Shown: positions 34,901 to 43,184 of the stretch, piece after piece
Layout of the letters: each line of letters opens with the position of its first letter
Position numbering within the stretch: position 1 is the first letter of the stretch
Assembly (NCBI RefSeq): GCF_004208525.1
Contig: NZ_SGIT01000003.1
Coordinates: 372,001 to 436,000, forward strand
From: Sphingobacterium corticibacterium
Lineage (GTDB): Bacteria > Bacteroidota > Bacteroidia > Sphingobacteriales > Sphingobacteriaceae
Length of the DNA stretch: 64,000 bases
Reading direction: 5' to 3'
Made by a program: the position numbers and the translations under genes
The notes under the pieces: model-generated
What the model was told of the DNA's origin: nothing
The model's input: the letters and a program-made list of their open reading frames with translations, nothing else
Databases searched by the model: none

Positions 34901-35205
34901 ACGCTATCAAATTTGACGGTAGTCTGCTCATAGCCAACATGTGACAACTTCAGATCTCCACTTTCAACGGGACTGTTTATAATAAAGATTCCCCTATCAT
35001 CTGTAATAGAACGAAGCTGTGATTCTCTAAGCTCTACGGATACGTTCGGAATAGGTTCGCGTGTACCTTCAGATTTTACAATTCCTGTCACGATCTGTTT
35101 CTGGCTATAAGACAGAATCGGAAGTGAGGAAAAGCACACGATATAGAGCAATAAGCAAAGACCATATCCATCTCTGCTCTTAATTTTATTTCTAATTTTG
35201 ATCAT
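31960..35205 (-). CDS. SusC/RagA-family TonB-dependent transporter
   Basis: About 1081 aa from the ATG at 35205; the frame extends to 35250, but that would overlap the thioredoxin gene. Signal peptide ending near SYSQ, carboxypeptidase-regulatory-like domain (GIVKSEGTREPIPNVSVEL), plug with NVEIVSTGYYDIPKERATGS, PLIILDGFPYEEGLSSINP and ITILKDAAAASIWGARAGNG, then the barrel. The STGYYDIPKERATGSF variant of the SusC signature belongs to a subgroup often linked to thioredoxin genes, as here. Substrate unknown; it may be peptide or another non-glycan ligand. Confidence 0.93.
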   Translation of the reverse strand: MIKIRNKIKSRDGYGLCLLLYIVCFSSLPILSYSQKQIVTGIVKSEGTREPIPNVSVELRESQLRSITDDRGIFIINSPVESGDLKLSHVGYEQTTVKFDSVKDTLFVIMKSIENLIDNVEIVSTGYYDIPKERATGSFSFLTNEDLNRFPATNILDRIDGMVNALTMDRSHLNGERTVEPKLRLRGLSTIESDSEPLIILDGFPYEEGLSSINPSDIENITILKDAAAASIWGARAGNGVLVISTKKGKFNQRTQLTHSTVFQFQSKPDLFYDPNYLPSSAVLDIEEEMFARNNYRERNQTPIPLYTEWLIKNREGAIDDTELSKIRYQFEHTDTRAESLKHFYRTGLNRHHDVALSGGGAGYSFRSGASYDSNRSFMKGNMYTRWNANMQGTVKWSDRWSITPAIWYTQQKQQESRVRYSSFTDGGISVVPYYRFMDEQGNALPVVNGLRYAYQESALDAGLLDWMYRPVDELGLTNSYNTEAELRLQLGTAFHITNTLRWNTFYQFLSVETGGSVLYNKDSYHVRNMVNRFTQGDLAQIIPYGDMRIENGRGKNRSHNIRTQVDGNNTWGDDHHLAYLVGAELMDRSTNSSPAIHIYDYDPELLLGRTNFDYTKRYTTRPTGSSLIAQGSGNFSQKNYRFLSYYSNASYDYKEKYLLSGSVRWDASNIYGVKTNQKGVPLWSLGAAWHLGKETFFKTDDINQLKLRMTYGSSGNTNPNVSTYPIISYDINGITNLQYASLRSVGNPSLRWEKVNTFNLGMDIAVFNNRVSGSLEYYRKKSEDLIGVTLMDPTTGIIEDALPAIVNRVNYANLKTEGWDITLNSQNVKGVFNWNSRLQFALVKNEVTNYETNEMTTTLLFLSQPTPVLGRSLDAIFAYPWNGLNSEGKPIIYRNGEISSDYIDYYNTYAIPDLVYVGDRVPPLTTNLMNTFQWRKFQLSVNLSWKSGYYFQRSTMSNMGEINGNYHRDYFNRWTKPGDEQWTDVLPRAEVSDQEVSAISTMHANSEALWEKGDHLRIRDAVLGYSFDSLHKWARRINTSFSVSNIGILWRKNKYRLDPDFPNATYPPPRIFALSINVDF

Positions 35206-35231
35206 ATAATTAATATTATACATGGAGTATG

Positions 35232-36014
35232 TCAGCGACTGTGTGACCATTCCGCTTCTTGCGGAAGTGCGTCTATTTCTCCATTAGCCAATTGAAATAT
35301 AAAGTCATAGGATTTAAGGCCGGCGGACGATATTCCGAACAGCTTACCGTCTCTGATCCAGGCCGAGGGGCCTACAAATGACCATCTCGTAAAATAGCGA
35401 CTCAATATAAATGCTTCGGCACCGAGAATCTGTACGGTTTGCCAGTTTCTCTGCTTTATAGTTAGACTTGCTTCATGGTCGGCAGCAACGTGTACCCCTA
35501 CAACGCGAATATGATCTTGCACACGTGGTAAAATTTCTTCCCATTTATTCATCGAGGCGACACAGGGTGAACACCATCTTGCCCAAAAATCCAACACAAG
35601 AAATTTCTTGTCTGATAATTCCCGTAGCGTTGTTGTCTTTTTACCCGACGGATGATTGAGTACCCAAAGCGGCATATCGAGTATCTCATCCGGAATCTGT
35701 TCTCCTTTGAATATGTATCCGATTTGGGTCGTATCGATTTCATACTTTATAAAGGGAAATTGCTTAAAATCGACTTCTGGATTTTTTTTCTTTACACTCC
35801 GTTCAAACTTGGACCAATCTTTTTTCAAGACAGCATCTTCTAAATTTAAAAGCAACCGCTTTGACGTATCTGAAGATATGGGATTTTCCAGAACCTCCAT
35901 TTGCCTTTCGGCAGCCTCCCCGTTCTCGGGAGGCTGCGCCCAGGCTGTTGATAGATTAAACAACATGAAACAAAGGAATCCATAAGAAAGGATTCCTTTG
36001 TTCTTCGTTGCCAT
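35232..36014 (-). CDS. Thioredoxin-like (TlpA/ResA-type) protein
   Basis: 260 aa from the ATG at 36014, which gives a proper signal peptide ending STAWAQ; the frame is open to 36116 but that part reads unlike a leader. An N-terminal domain of unknown type (about 25-125) is followed by a thioredoxin fold with redox motif WCSPC in LVLDFWARWCSPCVASMNKW. Probably periplasmic. First gene of a thioredoxin-SusC-SusD operon, so it may help fold or act on the imported ligand. Confidence 0.88.
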   Translation of the reverse strand: MATKNKGILSYGFLCFMLFNLSTAWAQPPENGEAAERQMEVLENPISSDTSKRLLLNLEDAVLKKDWSKFERSVKKKNPEVDFKQFPFIKYEIDTTQIGYIFKGEQIPDEILDMPLWVLNHPSGKKTTTLRELSDKKFLVLDFWARWCSPCVASMNKWEEILPRVQDHIRVVGVHVAADHEASLTIKQRNWQTVQILGAEAFILSRYFTRWSFVGPSAWIRDGKLFGISSAGLKSYDFIFQLANGEIDALPQEAEWSHSR

Positions 36015-36953
36015 TAAAGAAAATGATCGTATTGAAAAACATATCGGTAACATAAGGCTGCGTAATGTTTGGCTTCGCCATAGCGCATAGCTCTCCTTAT
36101 TGCATAATTTCTGCATTCCTTTAAGTGTTATGCGAAGCGGTTTAAACTATGCGTAAGATCCTGCAGCTATCTTGTAGCTTTAGCCTTTTACCTCGTCGCG
36201 ATTAATAAATAAGATGAAAAGAATACGTTTAAACGCTCTTCATAATTTTTTGATAATCGGTTTTGCATCCGTATTCCTTTTTAAATTTCATAAACCGACC
36301 ACAGCTTTGTTGATTACAACAACCAAATGCATCTATAATTAGGGAAACAGGCAAAATCTTTCTAATTTTAAGGTGCGAATTTAAACTTAGAATGGCCATT
36401 TACCAAAATCCCTGTAGCGGCTTTGATAGTGGTCGGTAAAGGTGGGAGGCGTTACGTCTAGCAATGTTGTGCGACCGGGCTTGCTATCGTTCACACTACT
36501 CCCACCGTTTCTTTAAATCCGCTAGTCCGGCGAGCGGATGATATTTTTGAAAAGCAGTTTTTTTGTAGGACGAGGTTTATGCTCTCCTACGACGTGTATC
36601 GCTTTGCTATGGGGTTTTAACTCTTTAATATTCATAATCATTATATCAATGTGGTTAAGAAATAAGAGTCTGGAGAAGAAAGGAGGTCGCTGAAAAGGAA
36701 GAGCTCCTACCTTCATCCGTCCCAGTACGGTACTAGCAAAGACCACGACACGGAATCCAGTAGGAGCTCACCCCATATGCGCAAATGTACAAAATGGGAT
36801 TGACAGCTCCTAAAGGTCTCGCGTCCAAAAAATTGCTAGTTTTTACCGGGACGAGACTCTAATCAGAACAAACTGATTAAGAAACAAATATAACAAACTC
36901 TACACATAACAGCAAAATTAAATGCTGTTTTAATAAATAAAAAATAAAAAGAA
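36015..36953. other. Long non-coding stretch with several strong hairpins
   Basis: 939 bp with no convincing gene. Structures: GGTGGGAG (36441-36448)/CTCCCACC (36499-36506) enclosing TAGCAA/TTGCTA (36459/36481); ATCCGCT/AGCGGAT (36517/36533); GAGCTCCTAC/GTAGGAGCTC (36701/36760); CTAGCAA/TTGCTAG (36733/36833). A 37-codon ORF (ATG 36635, stop 36522, minus strand; MNIKELKPHSKAIHV...) could be a small basic peptide. It may hold a structured RNA or the scar of an inserted element. Confidence 0.5.
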
Positions 36954-37427
36954 TTGATATACAATAAATTAGAAACTGATTTTTTTTCATCTTTTGTTTT
37001 AAAATCTCTCTCAAAAAAGTTTTCGGGAAAAGAAAAGCGGGAACTAGAATTGAGAATAAAAGAATTATTGGGAACTAGGAGAAACATCTTGGCGAGGAAT
37101 TTCTATGATGTTATTACACTTTTAAGTCTCGACATTGATTTAATTTGTGAAAAACTATTTAAAGAACATAAGTTCGCTCCAATCCGTGCTGTTGGAGATT
37201 CAAGTAATAAACTAAGATTTTTTTTATCCATCTTTCTACAAGATATTACAAGGATAGCTTCAGCTACGGGCATTGAAAACTCAAGACTAACAAGACTGTT
37301 AAGCGGTGAGTTCAAGAATTTATATCCTGACGAAGTCTACGGCTTAGCCAAAGCCTTTGACCTAAAACCCAGTCAACTTTTCAACTACTTCTACGGCGAT
37401 GGTGAGCGACCAGTAGTAGGCGTGTAA
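36954..37427 (+). CDS. XRE-like HTH regulator
   Basis: 157 aa if started at the TTG at 36954; there is no in-frame ATG before the conserved part and a stop lies just upstream, so the start is uncertain. The N-terminal half is helical and charged (KFSGKEKRELELRIKELLG). The C-terminal part (about 90-150) is an XRE/Cro-type HTH: ITRIASATGIENSRLTRLLS, DEVYGLAKAFDLKPSQLF. Followed by a terminator, then an orphan gene. AT-rich relative to the flanks. Confidence 0.7.
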   Translation: MIYNKLETDFFSSFVLKSLSKKFSGKEKRELELRIKELLGTRRNILARNFYDVITLLSLDIDLICEKLFKEHKFAPIRAVGDSSNKLRFFLSIFLQDITRIASATGIENSRLTRLLSGEFKNLYPDEVYGLAKAFDLKPSQLFNYFYGDGERPVVGV

Positions 37428-37493
37428 AGAAACTACGACAAAACTTGCCTATATCGAAAAAAATCACGAAATTAGAAATTCATAATTCAGTTG

Positions 37494-37534
37494 AAGCCCA
37501 CTGGCGCGCCCGGCAAAAGTGGGTTTCTTTTTTT
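37494..37534 (+). terminator. Rho-independent terminator after the XRE gene
   Basis: AAGCCCACT, 15-nt loop, AGTGGGTTT, then CTTTTTTTT. One G-T pair in the stem. Confidence 0.75.
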
Positions 37535-37562
37535 ACATTTCAGACTACCAAAATTATTGATA

Positions 37563-38249
37563 ATGCAGAATACAATAACCCGCCTACAGGATAGGCTAGA
37601 ACAATTCAGAATTTCTTGTGAAAAACGTGATTCACAAATACGAGAACAAAAAGAAACCTATAAAGATGCCAAGCCTGATTTTCGCCAAGCTTTTGAACAG
37701 ACTATACTAAAAGATATCAAAGATCTCATAAATCCGCTAAAAGAGCAGTTTAACGCTCACGGCTTAGTATTAAAGTTGGAGCACCATAAAAATCACGGGC
37801 ACTTTCGCTCTTCGGATAACCACACAAATCCATATATCGTATTAGCCATAGAAAGTAGTAAAAAATCATTAAGAGATCGCTGGTACAACTGTCCGTTTCT
37901 CACCTTCGAATCTGATATTAATTTAGGAAAAGTAATGCTGTATTCCTATAATGAATCGATAGAATATTTTTCGTATAAAAACCATCCAAATCAATCGGAC
38001 AAAAAGTTAGTATACGAAACAAAACTAGCAGAGTACAAAGTAGTTGATATCCTCCCCTTATTCGAAAATTTTGTTGATAAAACATTAAAAAACATAGATA
38101 AGCTAGAGATCGTACCGAAACACGAGACCATGCATACTGAGGACCAGATCGCAAAACTAATGAATGAGATTACAACGTGGAAAGACAAATACTGCGTTCT
38201 CTTAGAAAAATATAACAGCTTTTTAGAGGATGACAAAAATAACGGATAA
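37563..38249 (+). CDS. Hypothetical protein with coiled-coil ends
   Basis: 228 aa from the ATG at 37563; an upstream TTG frame reads through the terminator and is rejected. Residues 1-45 and 195-225 are predicted coiled coils (TITRLQDRLEQFRISCEKRD; IAKLMNEITTWKDKYCVLLE). The middle (LVLKLEHHKNHGHFRSSDNH) is soluble, without a family I recognise. No signal peptide or membrane helix. It sits in an AT-rich accessory island between a regulator and an ATPase pseudogene, a usual position for defence or mobile cargo, but no function can be assigned. Confidence 0.65.
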   Translation: MQNTITRLQDRLEQFRISCEKRDSQIREQKETYKDAKPDFRQAFEQTILKDIKDLINPLKEQFNAHGLVLKLEHHKNHGHFRSSDNHTNPYIVLAIESSKKSLRDRWYNCPFLTFESDINLGKVMLYSYNESIEYFSYKNHPNQSDKKLVYETKLAEYKVVDILPLFENFVDKTLKNIDKLEIVPKHETMHTEDQIAKLMNEITTWKDKYCVLLEKYNSFLEDDKNNG

Positions 38250-38334
38250 AGTCTGTAATTAGGTCAAAACGTTTGGTTTGATGACCATATCTAGCCAACA
38301 TCCAAATCATGCGGATAACACAGATCGTCTAATT

Positions 38335-38385
38335 TTATTTTAGCTTTTCGACCTGTTCAACAGTAAGCCCCAGACCTTTGGCCCA
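38335..38385 (-). pseudogene. Possible gene-tail remnant
   Basis: The minus strand reads WAKGLGLTVEQVEKLK then TAA, with a stop just upstream. Tails of this kind (LTxEQVEKL) end Rpn/PD-(D/E)XK transposase-like nucleases of Bacteroidota. Only about 17 codons remain, so this is tentative. Confidence 0.3.
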
Positions 38386-38433
38386 CATTCAACGGCAAGA
38401 AAGAAGGTTGTTAAGTAGGAAAAGGCATCGAAT

Positions 38434-39609
38434 TTATTTCCCGAAATAGAGTCCGTCAGACGCTTGCTTCCAACTTAGGATATCGTACTGGGTCCGGCGC
38501 TGGGCTTCGTTCCCACCATATAACAATACTTTTTGTACAGCATGAGGGCTTACATGCGACTCGAATTTGTCTAATTGCTTGAATAAGTCTTTTTGGATCG
38601 TTTTGGTCGCTTTGATTTGTGTCGCAAAATAGGTGTCACGGTTTTTCCATAGCAGATCAATTTCCACCCGATTGCTGTCCTGCCAAAAATATAAATCCTC
38701 AAACAGGTACTGATGGTAGAGCGACTTTTGATGCTCTGATACCATCATATTTTCGAATATATTTCCCTTTGATCTATCGGTAAGTAGTTGCTCATCCGTT
38801 CTGATTCCTAATAAAAAGCACAGCAGGCCGGTGTCGTAAAAATAAAGCTTGGGTGTTTTAACCAACCTTTTATTCCGGTTCTCGTGATACGGTTGTAAGA
38901 GAAATGTGATATAACTGCTTTCCAATATAGAAAGCCATTCCTTCGCAGTGTTATATGCAATATCTGCTTCATTCGATAGCGCGTTAATGTTAAGCAATTG
39001 GCCTGCCCTATTTGCGCATAGCTTAATAAATTGTTTGAATTGACGGGTGTCTTTGACACGAAGTAGTTCTGTTACATCTTTTTCAACATAGGTTTCCACA
39101 TAGTTACTATAGAATACCGAAGAATCGATCGCTCTATCGAATATAGCCGGGTATGCTCCTTTGATAGCCGCTTCAGCATACTCATCCGCTAATAGCGTAC
39201 TGTTTTTTAGTTCGGAAAAGTCCAGAGGCAATAATTTAAAAAGCGCAACCCGACCAGCCAACGTTTGGGTAATACTTCGAAGCAAATGGAAATTTTGCGA
39301 TCCTGAAAGAATATACTGTGCCATCATCCCACTCTCGTCTACGCGCCCCTGTAGATAGGAGAACAATAGGGGTGTCCGTTGTACTTCATCTAAAATGACA
39401 TACTTGTCATAAGTGTCTAAAAAAGCAATCGGGTCACTTTCCGCGAATTGCCGGGTATTCGGATCCTCCAGACTGATGTACCGTTATTCAGGGAATATTT
39501 GCTTTAATAAAGTCGTTTTGCCTGATTGTCTCGGACCGGTAATAGCGAGGATAGGGAACTTGTTCTTAATCTCCTCTATTATCTCATCTATTCTTCTTTT
39601 TATAAACAT
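38434..39609 (-). pseudogene. AAA_14/DUF4143 ATPase broken by one nonsense codon
   Basis: Read from ATG 39609, the frame gives Walker A GPRQSGKTTLL (residues 25-34), LKQIFPE, then TAA at 39486-39484 (codon 42), then continues in the same frame with RYISLEDPNTRQFAE, Walker B YVILDEVQR, YILSGSQNFHLL and the full DUF4143 part to the stop at 38434. Relatives have Tyr at the stop position, so one base change (TAC or TAT to TAA) explains it. All else is intact, which implies a recent loss, or read-through or restart at 39366. Distant relative of the ATPase at 21609. Confidence 0.85.
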
Positions 39610-39620
39610 TTTATAAAATT

Positions 39621-39632
39621 TTCTTGCAAGAA
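39621..39632. repeat. 12-bp palindrome before the ATPase pseudogene
   Basis: TTCTTGCAAGAA, perfect palindrome 12 bp upstream of the ATG at 39609 (minus strand). Confidence 0.4.
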
Positions 39633-39641
39633 GAATTCGTT

Positions 39642-39710
39642 TTGATGAATTTACATAATATGTATTGATGAATTTACATAAGTTCTATTGATGAGTTTGT
39701 ATAAAATAAG
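39642..39710. repeat. Three 23-bp direct repeats upstream of the ATPase pseudogene
   Basis: TTGATGAATTTACATAA begins at 39642 and 39665, and a diverged copy (TTGATGAGTTTGTATAA) at 39688, period 23 bp. In the promoter region of the pseudogene, consistent with an iteron-like operator. Confidence 0.65.
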
Positions 39711-39853
39711 ACCGGGCGGTTCATCTGTCTCAGAAACCAATTGATTAGAGTCTGCAAATAAAGTATCCATGGTATTTACTTTTAATCAAAAATACTAAAT
39801 TTTGCACTATGAGAGTGCGCACTAAGGCGTACTTGGAAGGATTGGCTACTTCC

Positions 39854-40939
39854 CTAATCATCCTCGTCTAGCGTTCTTTTCAGCTTTGCAACCAGGTCAG
39901 GATGGATATCAAAGGAGTGGTCTGCATGATCGCCACTGCGATAGGACCACAGCTTTTCCTTAACACTCGGGCGGTTAAGTTTCTGAAATATCTCTATCAA
40001 CTGTGGGGTAACACCGACTTTTAGATTATCAAAATCGAAAAATGTGATCTGGTCAAAGCGAATATACAGTGCCTTATTAATGTGTAGAAACGCGCCTTCA
40101 TAGATAGACTCTATTGTTTCTCCCTCCCCGAAGGTAGTGGGTATCGCAAATCCCTGCCTTAGAATTGAAAAAAGGCGGTCGTCTCTGTATACGAACGCGA
40201 CCTTATCCAGTCCGTAAGGGGCTGTTTCGTCGTCAGAAGGAGCTTTCGCATACGTATTAGCTAAGTGTGTAGCGCCCGCTAGCAGTTCATCACTACTCCC
40301 ATAAACTAGACAGACATCTTCAACCTCTTCTTTCATCTGCGAATCGGTCGTCGGGCGCTCATCGACAGGTATAATTTCCGACAACGTCAAAAGAAGTGTA
40401 TCTACAAGCCGGATAAAATGAGTATGCAAAGACTTAAAACACGCCAAAACAAGCAAACCGACGCCGGCAACTATCCAATAGTACCGCATGTCAATCTCCT
40501 TAAGCAGCTCTTTCAGAGCTGGATCCGTAGGATGTACTTTGCTATACATTTCTTGTATGTTTCGCGGATCAAACGGATCATAAACTGGAGCTTTTTCAGT
40601 TGGACCAAGCATAAACATCCATCCGAAAAAAGCAATCACGAACAGGTAAGGGAATAGGTCAATTCTCTTTAATCGGGCTATTGCCGTTTTGGCTTGCATA
40701 GGGATAATCGACAGCACATACATAAAAAGTAGGGTAAAACAAGCTGAAAAAAAAATCCCAACAAACATCATCCGCGAAAGTACATAGGTGAGAAGCTTTC
40801 CAAAAGTAGCAACGTCCAAACGTCCCAAAACGGGTATTGTATGCGCTGCCAGAATAGCCACATTTAAACAGATTGAAAAGGACAACAAAACTATAATGCA
40901 AGATTTTATATCGGATGTTGATATGTTTATTTTACGCAT
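39854..40939 (-). CDS. Membrane protein with C-terminal LytTR-like region
   Basis: 361 aa from the ATG at 40939 (TTG 40957 is possible). About four membrane helices (about 14-35, 50-80, 95-112, 155-175), then a soluble domain (about 200-361). The end contains VAFVYRDDRLFSIL, AFLHINKALYIRFDQITFFD, which weakly recalls a LytTR domain (IxRVHRSYxVN pattern) without its key residues. Not a recognised family. A 31-bp internal segment is duplicated at 22952-22982. Upstream lie 323 bp containing the end of the EPS operon. Confidence 0.7.
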   Translation of the reverse strand: MRKINISTSDIKSCIIVLLSFSICLNVAILAAHTIPVLGRLDVATFGKLLTYVLSRMMFVGIFFSACFTLLFMYVLSIIPMQAKTAIARLKRIDLFPYLFVIAFFGWMFMLGPTEKAPVYDPFDPRNIQEMYSKVHPTDPALKELLKEIDMRYYWIVAGVGLLVLACFKSLHTHFIRLVDTLLLTLSEIIPVDERPTTDSQMKEEVEDVCLVYGSSDELLAGATHLANTYAKAPSDDETAPYGLDKVAFVYRDDRLFSILRQGFAIPTTFGEGETIESIYEGAFLHINKALYIRFDQITFFDFDNLKVGVTPQLIEIFQKLNRPSVKEKLWSYRSGDHADHSFDIHPDLVAKLKRTLDEDD

Positions 40940-41109
40940 AATATCCTGATTGATCAATTACCGGCTAACAATCACTCCTTCCTAATTTGGTTTCAACCAC
41001 TTGTTGTTCAAACTTAGTGAAATTTTCCTGATTCTGAAAACTCAGATAAATTGATATTTGGACGAATTGCGCAAGATCATAATGGGAGAATGACAGTTGG
41101 TCGCGCTAT

Positions 41110-41156
41110 AAAAAACTTCCGACAGTCATCCGCTATACATAGATAACTGTCGGAAG
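41110..41156 (-). terminator. Strong terminator of the EPS operon
   Basis: On the minus strand: CTTCCGACAGT, 19-nt loop, ACTGTCGGAAG, then TTTTTT. Perfect 11-bp stem with U-run, about 125 bp after the stop of the last EPS gene. Confidence 0.9.
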
Positions 41157-41169
41157 AATACGACTGTTG

Positions 41170-41214
41170 TTATTTAGCGATATTTAAGTCTATTACATCC
41201 TTAACAGCCTCCAT
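41170..41214 (-). CDS. 14-residue micro-ORF at the end of the EPS operon
   Basis: ATG 41214 to TAA 41170 encodes MEAVKDVIDLNIAK. The leader before it (CTAAACAACAACAATTAAGG) closely resembles the leader of the nucleotidyltransferase gene at 43154 (CTAAACAACAATAATT) and contains an AAGG. It lies between the UDP-glucose dehydrogenase stop and the operon terminator. Too short for homology; translation is inference from the leader. Confidence 0.4.
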   Translation of the reverse strand: MEAVKDVIDLNIAK

Positions 41215-41280
41215 TTTTTCCTTAATTGTTGTTGTTTAGGTAAATCGCGAATATTCTAATTTTGTGTGAATGTATACAAA

Positions 41281-42663
41281 TTATTCCCCTATCGCGTAGT
41301 AGGCAAATCCCAGCCGGTTCAGCTCTTTTCTGTCCAACAGCTTCCGGCCGTCGAATACAAACGAAGGCTTCTTCATACCTTCCTTGACCTTCGCCCAGTC
41401 GTAGCCCTTAAATTCATCCCACTCGGTCAGGATCGCTGCTGCATGTGCACCGTCCAGGGCCTCGTAAGCGTTGTCCACTACTTTCAGCAACCGGCGGTTG
41501 TCCTCCGGTGAACGGGTGCCCAGATAATCCAGGTCCCTGTAGATCTGTTCGGCAGATACCTTTGGATCATACACCACCACCTGCGCCTCTTCGTCCAGCA
41601 GGTGGTCCGCTACGTATATCGCCGCAGATTCACGCGTATCGTTCGTGTCCTTCTTGAATGCCCAGCCAAGGAATGCAATATGCTTACCGTTCACCGTGTT
41701 GTACATCGTCTGGATGATCTTCTCTGCAAAACGCGTCTTCTGGTGGTCGTTCATGATGATAACCTGCTCCCAGTAGTCCGCTACTTCATGCAGGTTGTAT
41801 GTCCTGGCAATATACACCAGGTTCAGGATATCTTTCTGGAAACAGGAACCCCCAAAGCCGACCGACGCTTTCAAAAACTTCCCGCCGATACGCGAATCCT
41901 GACCGATAGCACGCGCCACCTCGTCCACGTTCGCACCCGTAACCTCACACAGTTCCGAGATCGCATTGATCGAGGAGACACGCTGGGCCAGAAAAGCATT
42001 CGCAACCAGTTTCGACAGCTCCGATGACCATAGGTTCGTCGTCAGGATACGCTCCCGTGGAACCCACGCTGCGTAAACATTTACCAGGGCCTCGATCGCT
42101 TCCGCATCCTCCCCGCCGATCAGTACACGGTCCGGGTTGTGCAGGTCGGTAACGGCCGTGCCCTCCGCCAAAAACTCCGGGTTCGATAGGATATGGAAGT
42201 TCACACCGTTACCCGTGTTTTCCAAAATATTTTTCAATGCTTCGGCCGTACGCACCGGAAGCGTGGATTTCTCTACAACAATCTTATCATTTTTAGCCAC
42301 TGCAGCAATCTGGCGGGCGCACAGCTCGATAAATTTAAGGTCAGCTGCCTGTCCCTTACCTTTACCATAGGTCTTGGTCGGCGTGTTCACCGAGATAAAG
42401 ATCATATCGGCCTCATCGATCGCTCTGTCAACCTCCGTGGAGAAAAACAGGTTGCGCCCGCGGGCTTCTCCCACAACGGCATCCAGCCCAGGCTCGTATA
42501 CCGGAAGCTTATCCAGGTCTTCGTCGTTCCACGCGGCAATACGCGCATGGTTCAGGTCTACGACCGTAACTTCGACATCCGGGTTCTTCTGGGCAATGAC
42601 CGACATCGTCGGCCCCCCGACGTAACCCGCTCCGATACAGGTGATTTTTTTTATCTCTTTCAT
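41281..42663 (-). CDS. ugd: UDP-glucose 6-dehydrogenase
   Basis: 460 aa, the length of the longer (animal-like) UGDH class. NAD-binding GAGYVGGPT (11-19), EKSTLPVRT, SNPEFLAEGTA, catalytic Cys274 in GFGGSCFQKD, and the C-terminal GWAFKKDTNDTRES and DGRKLLD. Oxidises UDP-glucose to UDP-glucuronate in the cytoplasm, supplying an acidic sugar to the polysaccharide. Last large gene of the EPS operon, 14 nt after the nucleotidyltransferase gene. Confidence 0.95.
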   Translation of the reverse strand: MKEIKKITCIGAGYVGGPTMSVIAQKNPDVEVTVVDLNHARIAAWNDEDLDKLPVYEPGLDAVVGEARGRNLFFSTEVDRAIDEADMIFISVNTPTKTYGKGKGQAADLKFIELCARQIAAVAKNDKIVVEKSTLPVRTAEALKNILENTGNGVNFHILSNPEFLAEGTAVTDLHNPDRVLIGGEDAEAIEALVNVYAAWVPRERILTTNLWSSELSKLVANAFLAQRVSSINAISELCEVTGANVDEVARAIGQDSRIGGKFLKASVGFGGSCFQKDILNLVYIARTYNLHEVADYWEQVIIMNDHQKTRFAEKIIQTMYNTVNGKHIAFLGWAFKKDTNDTRESAAIYVADHLLDEEAQVVVYDPKVSAEQIYRDLDYLGTRSPEDNRRLLKVVDNAYEALDGAHAAAILTEWDEFKGYDWAKVKEGMKKPSFVFDGRKLLDRKELNRLGFAYYAIGE

Positions 42664-42677
42664 AATTTTTTGACGCT

Positions 42678-43154
42678 TTATTTCTTGCCGTTTTTCTCTA
42701 CTTCTTTATCATATACTATCTTACGAAGGCCGGAACTCGAAAAACGGTGATCCCGACTGTTGAAATACAGCTCGATGCCTTTTTCTTCACAGTATTTCCG
42801 GCCGGTAAACTCCTTGTTAGCATATTCATCACCCACAATGCGTACATCCAGTTTAAAGGAGCGGAGGATGTCTTCCAAATCCTGTTCGGTGGAATAAGGA
42901 ACGATCTCGTCGACATACTCACAACCTCGCAATTGGATGTAACGTTCCACCACCGTTTGGGTAGGCGCGTTTTTCTCCGGACGGTCTAGTGTCGGATCCA
43001 TCTGCAAACCACAGATAAGATAATCACATTGCCGTTTTGCTTCTGCCAACATCATGATATGTCCGGCATGCAATAGGTCGAATGTTGAAAAAGTTATGCC
43101 TACACGTGGCCCTGGGTTGTAGTCCTCTTTCTTTTTAATTGGTTTTGTTTCCAT
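42678..43154 (-). CDS. Cytidylyltransferase-family (TagD/RfaE-C-like) nucleotidyltransferase
   Basis: 158 aa. Nucleotidyltransferase fold with TFSTFDLLHAGHIMML (HxGH at 29-32) and the C-terminal RFSSSGLR (ISSS-type) motif; DEYANKEFTGRKYCEEKGIE between them. Enzymes of this family activate glycerol-3-phosphate, ethanolamine-phosphate or heptose-phosphate with CTP or ATP. The substrate is not decidable here, but its place in the operon suggests a non-sugar or glycerol-phosphate decoration of the polysaccharide. Confidence 0.88.
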   Translation of the reverse strand: METKPIKKKEDYNPGPRVGITFSTFDLLHAGHIMMLAEAKRQCDYLICGLQMDPTLDRPEKNAPTQTVVERYIQLRGCEYVDEIVPYSTEQDLEDILRSFKLDVRIVGDEYANKEFTGRKYCEEKGIELYFNSRDHRFSSSGLRKIVYDKEVEKNGKK

Positions 43155-43184
43155 AATTATTGTTGTTTAGTTGTTCGTGATTCG

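Noticed and set aside
36441..36506. tRNA-like fold
   Set aside because: Length and an 8-bp closing stem fit, but there is no T-loop GTTCRA in register, no D-loop and no anticodon stem arrangement.
37491..37562. TTG-started extension of the hypothetical gene
   Set aside because: It would translate the XRE gene terminator; the ATG at 37563 is preferred.
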